Part shown: positions 43,417 through 50,070 of the stretch, piece by piece | Numbering within the stretch: position 1 is the first letter of the stretch | Layout of the letters: each line of letters opens with the position of its first letter | Origin: Azospirillum isscasi | Lineage (GTDB): Bacteria; Pseudomonadota; Alphaproteobacteria; Azospirillales; Azospirillaceae | Assembly (NCBI RefSeq): GCF_030849505.1 | Contig: NZ_JAUJFI010000020.1 | Coordinates: forward strand, 1 to 51,376 | Length of the DNA: 51,376 nucleotides | Direction of reading: 5' to 3' | Position numbers and translations under genes: made by a program | The notes under the pieces: model-generated | What the model was told of the DNA's origin: nothing | Seen by the model: only the letters and a program-made list of their open reading frames with translations | Databases searched by the model: none

Positions 43417-43593
43417 ATGGCCGATGTCGTCAACCTGAACCGCTTCCGGAAGATGCGCCAGAAGGAGGAGCGTGGGAAGACCGCCGAGGAGAACCGTGTC
43501 CGCTTCGGGCGCACCAAGGCCGAGAAGCTGCGCGACCGCCAGGAGGCCGAACGCCGCGACGCCGCGCTGGACGGCAAGAAGGTCGAGGAGTGA
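43417..43593 (+). CDS. DUF4169 family small protein
   Basis: A 58-residue, strongly charged protein (start MADVVNLNRFRKMRQKEERG) matching the alphaproteobacterial DUF4169 pattern, including ENRVRFGRTKAEKLRDR and the C-terminal LDGKKVEE. Function unknown; predicted to be a basic helix, possibly nucleic-acid or ribosome associated, which is speculation. CGGAGA lies eight bases before the ATG. It is divergent from the AsmA gene across about 200 bases. Confidence 0.9.
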   Translation: MADVVNLNRFRKMRQKEERGKTAEENRVRFGRTKAEKLRDRQEAERRDAALDGKKVEE

Positions 43594-43751
43594 CGGCCCG
43601 GACCATGCCCCGGGGCCACACTTTGGTATCGCTTTTGTGACAATTCGTCATTCGAACAGTTCGTCCATAAGACAATCTGGAACGCTGCGGGCCGCTTTGC
43701 TACATTTCCCCTCACGAGAGGCGCAATGGGCACAAGGGGAGGACCATCATC

Positions 43752-44591
43752 ATGGTCGACATGTCGTCTCACCGCGGTGCGTCCCAATTCCATCAGCCGA
43801 CCCGGCACAAAGAACCGTCCGAATTCCACAAGCCGGCCCCCTATCTTCCGCGAATCCGCAGCGTCGACGTCGACCGTCCCTGGGTGTGGCTGAGCGCCGG
43901 CTGGCGCGACATGTGCGCCAGCCCGATGATCAGCGCCACCTACGGCCTGTTGGCGGTCATCTCCAGCTTCGTGCTGGTGGCCGGGCTCGCGATGTACGAC
44001 ATGCAGTATCTGGTGCTGCCGATGGCGGCGGGCTTCATGCTCCTGGGGCCGGTCTTCGCGGTCGGCCTGTACGAGACCAGCCGCCTGCTGGAGCGCGGGG
44101 AGACGCCGACCCTGATGAAGGTGGCCGGCGCCTATCACCGCAACGGCGTGCAGATCGCCGGGGTCGGGCTGGCGCTGATGCTGGCGATGCTGGCCTGGAT
44201 ACGGATCGCCTTCCTTCTGTTCGCGCTGTTCTTCGCGACGGAGCCGCCGGCCTTCGACCAGCTCGTCGACCGTATCTTCTTCTCGGCCCAGACGATTCCG
44301 TTCCTGCTGACCGGGACCATCGTGGGCGGCGTCATCGCCACGGCGGTCTTCGCCATCAGCGTGGTGTCGATCCCGATGCTGCTGGACCGCGACACCGACA
44401 CCTTCACCGCCATGGCGACCAGCATCGCGGTGCTGCGCGAGAACCTGCGGACCATGGCCGTCTGGGCCTTCCTGATCGTGCTGTTCACGGCGGCGGGGAT
44501 GGTCACCGGCTTCCTGGGTCTGGCGCTGGCCCTGCCGCTGATCGGCCATGCCTCCTGGCACTGCTACCGCGATCTGGTCGGCGCGGACTGA
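43752..44591 (+). CDS. DUF2189 membrane protein
   Basis: A 279-residue inner-membrane protein with about six hydrophobic helices (for example SATYGLLAVISSFVLVAGLAM, AGVGLALMLAMLAWIRIAFLL and TMAVWAFLIVLFTAAGMVTGFLG). After a 35-residue hydrophilic N-terminus comes IRSVDVDRPWVWLSAGWRDM, the family start. The C-terminal LPLIGHASWHCYRDLV is also characteristic. Function unknown. GGGGAGG lies nine bases before the ATG. The 158-base gap upstream contains TGAC-N5-GTCA (near 43639-43651), which may be a regulator site. Confidence 0.9.
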   Translation: MVDMSSHRGASQFHQPTRHKEPSEFHKPAPYLPRIRSVDVDRPWVWLSAGWRDMCASPMISATYGLLAVISSFVLVAGLAMYDMQYLVLPMAAGFMLLGPVFAVGLYETSRLLERGETPTLMKVAGAYHRNGVQIAGVGLALMLAMLAWIRIAFLLFALFFATEPPAFDQLVDRIFFSAQTIPFLLTGTIVGGVIATAVFAISVVSIPMLLDRDTDTFTAMATSIAVLRENLRTMAVWAFLIVLFTAAGMVTGFLGLALALPLIGHASWHCYRDLVGAD

Positions 44592-44605
44592 GCCGTCCGG
44601 GCGCA

Positions 44606-44639
44606 AAATCCCCTCTCCCGCCCCCGGGAGAGGGGATTT
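44606..44639. terminator. Perfect bidirectional terminator-like palindrome
   Basis: Fifteen-base perfect arms (44606-44620 and 44625-44639) of the type AAATCCCCTCTCCCG around a CCCC loop, with A-rich left and T-rich right ends. It lies between the converging DUF2189 and DUF1192 genes and belongs to the dispersed CCCTCTCCC family. Confidence 0.8.
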
Positions 44640-44654
44640 CCGCCGTCCATGTCC

Positions 44655-44843
44655 TCAGGACGGCTTCCTGAAGAAGGCTTCGGCGGCGTTCTTCTGCGCC
44701 TCCTTGGCGGCGATGGCGGCGCGGGCGCGGGCGATCTCGGCCTCCAGCCCGGCGATGTAGTCCTTCAGCTCCGCCACCCCCAGCGCGGTCAGGTCCTTCG
44801 GCGCCGGCTTGGCCTTGCGCGGTTCCAGATCGTCGATGTCCAT
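44655..44843 (-). CDS. DUF1192 family small protein
   Basis: A 62-residue protein typical of DUF1192: an acidic/proline start (MDIDDLEPRKAKPAPKDL), then a long helix LGVAELKDYIAGLEAEIARARA with the conserved L-x-x-Y-I-x-x-L-E-x-E-I pattern, ending AEAFFRKPS. Function unknown. The ATG at 44843 is strongly supported by GGGAGGAG just upstream. It converges with the DUF2189 gene at the palindrome and is divergent from the quinone oxidoreductase gene. Confidence 0.9.
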   Translation of the reverse strand: MDIDDLEPRKAKPAPKDLTALGVAELKDYIAGLEAEIARARAAIAAKEAQKNAAEAFFRKPS

Positions 44844-44972
44844 GGGCCTCTCCTCCCGCCTTTCGCGCATCCCTGCCCCGCGCCGTCCGCTTCCCGCCCA
44901 CCGGAAAGCCCGGCGGGGCATGCTTGTCAGCGCCGGTCCGGAATTCTAACTTTGGACGCCGACGGACACAAA

Positions 44973-45010
44973 CGGCCCGGCCAAAACCGGCCCGGCCAAA
45001 ACCGGACCGG
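44973..45010. repeat. 15-bp tandem repeat in the leader of the quinone oxidoreductase gene
   Basis: Two perfect units CGGCCCGGCCAAAAC (44973-44987 and 44988-45002) and a half unit CGGACCGG (45003-45010). It ends 35 bases before the ATG at 45046, so it probably lies in the untranslated leader or core promoter. Confidence 0.8.
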
Positions 45011-45045
45011 CGGAATCCGCGTCAACGAGGAATGGGGGAGACACC

Positions 45046-46053
45046 ATGGGCATCGCCCTGCCGGACAGCATGACCTGCGTGGAGATTTCGCAACCCGGCG
45101 GCCCGGAGGTCCTGCGCACCGTGCGGCGCCCGGTCCCGGTGCCCGGCCCCGGGGAGGTGCTGGTGGCGGTGGAGGCGGCCGGCGTCAACCGCCCGGACAT
45201 GCTGCAGCGCCAGGGCCGCTACGACCCGCCGCCGGGCGCCTCCGACCTGCCGGGCCTGGAGATCGCCGGGCGCGTCGCCGCCCTGGGCGAGGGGGTGACG
45301 GGGTGGGCCGCCGGCGACGCGGTCTGCGCGCTGATCGCCGGTGGCGGCTACGCCCGGTATTGCGTGGTTCCGGCGCCGCAACTCCTGCCCGTCCCGAAGG
45401 ACTACGGCATGGTCGAGGCCGCCGCCGTTCCGGAGACCTTCTTCACCGTCTGGACCAACGTGTTCGAGCGCGGCGCGCTGAAACCCGGCGAGACGCTGCT
45501 GGTCCATGGCGGCTCCAGCGGCATCGGCACCACGGCCATCCAGCTCGCCAAGGCGTTCGGCGCCACGGTGTTCACCACCGCCGGCAGCGCCGAGAAGTGC
45601 CGCGCCTGCGAGGAGTTGGGCGCCGACCGCGCCATCGACTACAAGACCGAGGATTTCGCCGCCGTCATCCAGAAGGAGACCGGCGGGCGCGGCGTGGACG
45701 TGGTGCTGGACATGGTGGGCGGCGACTACATCGCCCGCGACATCGGCATCATGGCCCCGGACGGACGGCACGTCTCCATCGCCTTCCTCCAGGGGCCGAA
45801 GGTCTCCATCAACATGTTCCCGGTGATGACCAAGCGCCTGACCCTCACCGGCTCCACCCTGCGCGCCCGCTCGGTGGAGGAGAAGGGCCGCATCGCCGCC
45901 GCGCTGCGGGAGAAGGTCTGGCCGCTGCTCGAAGGCGGCACGGTCAAGCCGGTGATCCACAAGGTCTTCACGCTGGAGCAGGCGGCCGAGGCGCACGCGC
46001 TGATGGAGTCCAGCGCGCACATCGGCAAGATCGTCATGACGGTCGGCGGCTGA
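45046..46053 (+). CDS. NAD(P)H quinone oxidoreductase (zinc-free MDR, PIG3/QOR type)
   Basis: A 335-residue medium-chain reductase without zinc ligands, reducing quinones with NADPH. The N-terminal domain holds VEAAGVNRPDMLQRQGRYDPPPGA and LPGLEIAGRVAALGEGV; the Rossmann motif is VHGGSSGIGTTAIQLAKAFG; LDMVGGDYIARDI and the C-terminal AHALMESSAHIGKIVMTV fit the PIG3 branch. Residue pattern and length match well. The start ATG at 45046 has GGGGGAG nearby. It stands alone with its own terminator. Confidence 0.93.
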   Translation: MGIALPDSMTCVEISQPGGPEVLRTVRRPVPVPGPGEVLVAVEAAGVNRPDMLQRQGRYDPPPGASDLPGLEIAGRVAALGEGVTGWAAGDAVCALIAGGGYARYCVVPAPQLLPVPKDYGMVEAAAVPETFFTVWTNVFERGALKPGETLLVHGGSSGIGTTAIQLAKAFGATVFTTAGSAEKCRACEELGADRAIDYKTEDFAAVIQKETGGRGVDVVLDMVGGDYIARDIGIMAPDGRHVSIAFLQGPKVSINMFPVMTKRLTLTGSTLRARSVEEKGRIAAALREKVWPLLEGGTVKPVIHKVFTLEQAAEAHALMESSAHIGKIVMTVGG

Positions 46054-46367
46054 CCGCCACACCACCGCCCCGCCGCGAACGGTTGGATTGCGAAGGGAAT
46101 TCCGGGGCATCACAGCCTGGAATTCCCTTTCAAGAATTTTTTTCGCTCTATTCTGGTTTGCGAACGGCGGGGTGGGCTTGCTAAAGCGCGCCAAGACGGT
46201 TAGCAGAGGATCGGCGTCCGGGATTTCCCGGCCGCCTGCCCGGGCACGCTTACATCGACCGGCTCCGGCCCTATATGGAAGGCGAAGCCCGGGACTATCC
46301 GGTAAAGTATGGCCGATCGCGCCACCCGCCAGCGGGTGCGGTCGGGTTGGAGTTGTCAGGAGGGACG
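46054..46367. other. Intergenic region of 314 bases upstream of the TrcR gene
   Basis: The first part is the quinone oxidoreductase terminator. The rest shows no reading frame I can support. Just before the TrcR gene is the small inverted repeat CACCCGC-CA-GCGGGTG (near 46322-46337), a possible operator. Promoter elements could not be fixed. Confidence 0.5.
46093..46143 (+). terminator. Rho-independent terminator of the quinone oxidoreductase gene
   Basis: Eleven-base perfect arms AAGGGAATTCC (46093-46103) and GGAATTCCCTT (46119-46129) with a 15-base loop, then a run of seven T at 46137-46143. The T-run starts seven bases after the stem, a little far, but the stem is strong. Confidence 0.75.
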
Positions 46368-46985
46368 ATGGCACTGCCCTTGATGCCGAAAGCGACGGCC
46401 GTCTGGCTGGTCGAGAACACATCCTTGACCTTCGAGCAGATCGCCGCCTTCTGCGGCCTGCATTCCCTGGAGGTCCAGGCCATCGCCGATGGCGAGGTGG
46501 CGGTCGGCATGGTCGGGCTGGACCCGGTGGCCAACGGTCAGTTGACCAAGGCCGAGATCGAACGGTGCGAGCGCAACCAGGATCTGCGCCTGAAGCTGCT
46601 GGTCCCCGACCTGCCGCTGCCGGCGGCGCGGTCCAAGGGTCCGCGTTACACCCCGATCACCAAGCGCGGCGACAAGCCCGACGCCATCGCCTGGCTGCTG
46701 AAGCACCATCCGGAGCTGTCGGACGCCCAGCTCTGCCGCCTGATCGGCACGACCAAGCCGACCATCGCGGCGGTGCGCGACCGCACCCATTGGAACGCCC
46801 CGAACATCAAGCCGCGCAACCCCGTGCTGCTCGGCCTGTGCACCCAGCGCGAGCTGGAAGAGGCGCTGGCCCTGGCCGTCCGCCGCGGCGGCGTCCCGCT
46901 CTCCGCGGAGGAGCGCGAGGCCCAGGAGAACGAAGAGGGCTACGGCGACGAGTCGTCCTATTCGGAGCAGGAAGAGGCGCGCTGA
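46368..46985 (+). CDS. DUF1013 family, cell-cycle transcriptional regulator TrcR-like
   Basis: A 205-residue protein of the alphaproteobacterial DUF1013 family, annotated elsewhere as the cell-cycle transcriptional regulator TrcR. N-terminal ATAVWLVENTSLTFEQIAAFCGLHSLEVQAIADGE (residues 10-43) is a helix-turn-helix; AIAWLLKHHPELSDAQLCRLIGTTKPTI (104-131) is a second one. The C-terminus is acidic and disordered (EENEEGYGDESS type). AGGAGG seven bases before the ATG at 46368 fixes the start. Regulatory targets are not readable. Confidence 0.9.
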   Translation: MALPLMPKATAVWLVENTSLTFEQIAAFCGLHSLEVQAIADGEVAVGMVGLDPVANGQLTKAEIERCERNQDLRLKLLVPDLPLPAARSKGPRYTPITKRGDKPDAIAWLLKHHPELSDAQLCRLIGTTKPTIAAVRDRTHWNAPNIKPRNPVLLGLCTQRELEEALALAVRRGGVPLSAEEREAQENEEGYGDESSYSEQEEAR

Positions 46986-46998
46986 CGCCGCCTCGCCG

Positions 46999-47034
46999 GC
47001 CCCTCTCCCCCGACGGGAGGGGGGCTTTTCTTTT
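46999..47034 (+). terminator. Terminator after the TrcR gene
   Basis: GCCCCTCTCCC pairs imperfectly (one G-T pair) with GGGAGGGGGGC, followed by TTTTCTTTT. It lies 14 bases after the stop of the TrcR gene and again uses the CCCTCTCCC core. Confidence 0.75.
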
Positions 47035-47139
47035 GTGGGGCCGGAGGTTTCCCCTCCCCCTCCGCCCCACGCTCCCGAACGCCCTCTCCCTGAACGCCTC
47101 GCTCTGGACGCAGCGCCGCCCACGCGCTAGATCTCGGGC

Positions 47140-47733
47140 ATGACCACACCCTCCCGTCTCGTCGTCGGCATCAGCGGAGCCTCGGGCGTGATCCTGGGCA
47201 TCCGGATGCTGTCCGTGCTGCGCCGGATCGGCGTCGAATCGCACCTCGTCGTCAGCCGCTCCGCCGAAGTGACCCTCGCCCATGAAACGGACATGAAGGT
47301 GGCGGAGCTGCGGGCTCTGGCCGACGTGTCCTACGCCGCCGCCGACATCGGCGCGGCCATCGCCAGCGGCAGCTTCCGCGCCATGGGCATGATCGTCGCC
47401 CCCTGTTCCGTCCGCACGATGAGCGAGATCGCCACGGGCGTGACCTCCACCCTGCTGACCCGCGCCGCCGACGTCACGCTGAAGGAACGGCGCCCGCTGG
47501 TGCTGATGGTGCGCGAGACGCCGCTGCATCTCGGGCACCTGCGCACGATGACCCAACTGGCCGAGATGGGCGCGGTGATCGCCCCGCCGGTCCCCGCCTT
47601 CTACAGCCGCCCGCAGACCATCGACGATCTGGTCGATCACGCCGTGGGGCGGGCGCTCGACCTGTTCGGGCTGGACGCGGGCATCGTCCGCCGCTGGGGC
47701 GAGCCGGCGCCTGCGGAGGTTCTGGAAACATGA
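47140..47733 (+). CDS. ubiX: Flavin prenyltransferase UbiX
   Basis: Makes prenylated FMN, the cofactor of UbiD-type decarboxylases in ubiquinone synthesis. 197 residues, normal length. VVGISGASGVILGIRML is the flavin-binding start; VSRSAEVTL, the APCSVRTMSEIATGVTSTLLTRAADVTLKERRPLVLMVRETP region carries the conserved Ser/Cys, Arg and Glu residues, and PAFYSRPQTIDDLVDHAVGR is the C-terminal signature. No ubiD lies in the window. No strong ribosome site before the ATG. Confidence 0.95.
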   Translation: MTTPSRLVVGISGASGVILGIRMLSVLRRIGVESHLVVSRSAEVTLAHETDMKVAELRALADVSYAAADIGAAIASGSFRAMGMIVAPCSVRTMSEIATGVTSTLLTRAADVTLKERRPLVLMVRETPLHLGHLRTMTQLAEMGAVIAPPVPAFYSRPQTIDDLVDHAVGRALDLFGLDAGIVRRWGEPAPAEVLET

Positions 47734-47790
47734 ACCGGCCTGGGCTATACCGCATCCGCTAAATCCCGACCGAAGAGGGGTATCAGAACG

Positions 47791-48483
47791 ATGCCACACA
47801 GCCGCGACCAGGACGTTCCGATTCGTCAGCTTCTCGCCGGGATGAAAGGCTTCCGAGCCCGCTACTACGAGCGCCGCCCCGACAGCATGCGCCAGCTTGT
47901 CGAGGAGGGGCAGAAGCCGAAGATCCTGATGATCGGCTGCTCCGACAGCCGCGTCGATCCGGCGCTGCTGACCCAGGCCGAGCCGGGGGAGATGTTCGTT
48001 GTCCGCAACGTCGCCAACCTCGTCCCGCCCTATCAGCCGGACGGCAGCTACCACGGCACCTCGGCGGCCATCGAATACGCGGTGCGGGTGCTTCAGGTCA
48101 GCCACGTCATCGTCCTTGGCCACGCCCTGTGCGGCGGCATCCAGGGGCTGATCCGCCTGCGCAAGGGCGAGCCGGACCAGAACGACTTCGTGTCGCCCTG
48201 GGTGTCCATCGCCAGCGCGGCGCTCGATCCCTACATCCCGCCCGCCCAGGGGGACACCGACGAGGACCGGCGCAAGGCTGAGTTCGAGCGCCTCCAGCAG
48301 AAGCCCGACGTGATCGAGCGCGCCGCCGTCCGCACCTCGGTCGACAACCTGATGACCTTCCCCTTCGTCCGCGAACGGGTGGAAGCCGGGACGCTGGAGC
48401 TGCACGGCTGGTGGTTCGATCTGGACAACGGCGACCTGTGGGCCATCAACTCCAAAACGAAGATGTTCGAGCCGGTCGATTGA
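47791..48483 (+). CDS. Beta-class carbonic anhydrase
   Basis: A 230-residue zinc enzyme interconverting carbon dioxide and bicarbonate. Zinc ligands are C50 (MIGCSDSR), H111 and C114 (VLGHALCGGI); D52 and R54 form the conserved catalytic pair. The C-terminal LELHGWWFDLDNGDLWAIN is characteristic. No signal peptide, so cytoplasmic. It lies 57 bases after ubiX on the same strand; coupling to a decarboxylation pathway is possible but not shown. Start at the ATG with GAGGGG upstream. Confidence 0.95.
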   Translation: MPHSRDQDVPIRQLLAGMKGFRARYYERRPDSMRQLVEEGQKPKILMIGCSDSRVDPALLTQAEPGEMFVVRNVANLVPPYQPDGSYHGTSAAIEYAVRVLQVSHVIVLGHALCGGIQGLIRLRKGEPDQNDFVSPWVSIASAALDPYIPPAQGDTDEDRRKAEFERLQQKPDVIERAAVRTSVDNLMTFPFVRERVEAGTLELHGWWFDLDNGDLWAINSKTKMFEPVD

Positions 48484-48582
48484 GGGCTTCGGGTGGGCGA
48501 AAGCTACCCAGCGGACGGCGCCGAACTGTCTTCATAGGGAAAATTGTGCCCACCCCCGCCGGAACCGGCGGTGCAGGCGGCT

Positions 48583-48605
48583 CCCTCTCCCGCCCCGGGA
48601 GAGGG
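48583..48605. repeat. CCCTCTCCC-type palindrome before flgE
   Basis: CCCTCTCCCG (48583-48592), loop CCC, CGGGAGAGGG (48596-48605), identical over its whole length to the hairpin at 6509-6531. It ends 20 bases before the sigma-54 promoter. Confidence 0.8.
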
Positions 48606-48625
48606 TTATTTCACCATCCCCTTTC

Positions 48626-48640
48626 TGGCACGCCTGTTGC
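48626..48640 (+). promoter_or_regulatory. Sigma-54 (-24/-12) promoter of flgE
   Basis: TGGCAC (48626-48631), five bases, TTGC (48637-48640), followed by T. The GG and GC are 12 bases apart as required; the extended match TGGCACG-N4-TTGCT is near consensus. It lies 59 bases before the flgE ATG, placing the start near 48652. Confidence 0.8.
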
Positions 48641-48699
48641 TTAACCCATGTCGGCGCGTTCCGGCGGACGCGCTTCGACGGGAACAAGGCGGCCGGACC

Positions 48700-50070
48700 A
48701 TGGGCATCACCACGATCTTCAACAATGGCGTTCTCGGGCTGACGGCGCAGAGCCGGGCGCTGGGCACCATTTCGAACAACATCGCGAACGCCTCGACGTC
48801 CGGCTTCAAGGCGTCGGAAACCCAGTTCACCGACTTCGTGCTGAGCGACCGCAGCGGCAACACGGAGCCCGGCAACGGCGTCCGCGCGTTCGACCGGCTG
48901 GACCACACCGGCGGCACGGTTTCCCAGACCGGCGTCACCACCAACGCGGCCATCGTCGGCAACGGCTTCTTCGTCGTCCAGGACATGGACTTCCAGGCCT
49001 CCACGTCCAAGGCCACCGGCCGCTCGAACGACGATGCGGTGTTTCTGACACGGTCCGGCGACTTCTCGCCCGACAAGGACGGTTATCTGGTGAACGGCGC
49101 CGGCAAGGCGCTGATGGGCTTCAAGCTCGACCCCGCCAGCGGCAGCGGCTCCTTCGGAAGCACCGACACCCTGACGGCGGTCTCGCTGAGCGGCCTCCAG
49201 GACTACCGCGAAGCCACGACACAGGCGTCGCTGAACCTGAACCTGCCGCGCGGCCAGGAACCGGTGACCGGGGAGATCACCACGGCGAACACCACCGGCG
49301 TCGTGCTGAACCTGATCGACAAGGACGGCGCCGACGGGGCGATGTCCCTGCGCTTCCTGAAGACCGGGCAGGCGGAGGACGGCACCTCCTCATGGCAGGT
49401 CTTCAACGCCGGGGTCGTCGGCGCGGACGGCAAGGCCGTGGGCGACGCCAACGTGAACGATCCCACCACCTGGCAGCCGCTCGGCACGCTGAATTTCGCC
49501 CGCAACGGCACGCTGACCGGCGGCACCACGGGCGATCCCATGACCCTGACGCTGAACCCCGGCGGCAACTTCGCCCAGACGACGCTCGATCTCGGCGCCT
49601 ATGGGAAGATGAACAACTCCATCACCAGCGTCGCCGACCTGCAGTTGGGCATCGTCCAGGGCAACAACGGCATCCGGGCCGGCACCTATCAGGGGGCGGA
49701 ACTGACCTCGGACGGTTTCGTCGCCGCGAACTTCCAGGGCGGCAAGCAGCGCTACATCTACCGCGTCCCCGACGCGACGGTCGTCAACCCGACGGATCTG
49801 GAAAGCGTGTCCGGCACCATGTTCCGGACCACCGCGGAGTCGGGCGCCATCCGCCTGAACTCCTTCGGCAACCTGACCAACGAGACCGGCACCAGCGCGC
49901 CGCCGACCGTCGGGGCGAAGCTGAGCACGGCCAGCGTCGAAGGCTCCAACGTGAAGATCGAGGAGCAGTTCACCACGCTGATCCAGGCGCAGCGCACCTA
50001 TTCCGCCGCGTCCAAGCTGGTGTCCACCGCCGACGAGATGACCCAGACGACGATCACCCTGAAGTCGTAA
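48700..50070 (+). CDS. flgE: Flagellar hook protein
   Basis: A 456-residue hook protein of the flagellar rod/hook family. The N-terminal coiled part with SNNIANASTSGFKASETQF (25-43) is the family signature; AIVGNGFFVVQD (near 85-96) and the C-terminal heptad VEGSNVKIEEQFTTLIQAQRTYSAASKLVSTADEM complete the D0/D1 domains. The hyper-variable middle (110-400) forms the outer domains. It is exported through the flagellar type III path; no Sec signal. GGCGG lies near the ATG. Expression is from a sigma-54 promoter. It stands without other flagellar genes to its left; to the right the window ends soon. Confidence 0.92.
   Translation: MGITTIFNNGVLGLTAQSRALGTISNNIANASTSGFKASETQFTDFVLSDRSGNTEPGNGVRAFDRLDHTGGTVSQTGVTTNAAIVGNGFFVVQDMDFQASTSKATGRSNDDAVFLTRSGDFSPDKDGYLVNGAGKALMGFKLDPASGSGSFGSTDTLTAVSLSGLQDYREATTQASLNLNLPRGQEPVTGEITTANTTGVVLNLIDKDGADGAMSLRFLKTGQAEDGTSSWQVFNAGVVGADGKAVGDANVNDPTTWQPLGTLNFARNGTLTGGTTGDPMTLTLNPGGNFAQTTLDLGAYGKMNNSITSVADLQLGIVQGNNGIRAGTYQGAELTSDGFVAANFQGGKQRYIYRVPDATVVNPTDLESVSGTMFRTTAESGAIRLNSFGNLTNETGTSAPPTVGAKLSTASVEGSNVKIEEQFTTLIQAQRTYSAASKLVSTADEMTQTTITLKS

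Noticed and set aside
40981..43593. 870-codon plus-strand frame over the AsmA gene that runs into the DUF4169 gene
   Set aside because: Only the last 58 codons, from the ATG at 43417, match a protein family; the rest is the shadow of AsmA.
43639..43651. TGAC-N5-GTCA as a second FNR-type site
   Set aside because: Only four-base arms with a five-base spacer, which does not fit the TTGA-N6-TCAA layout; left as a weak note at the DUF2189 gene.
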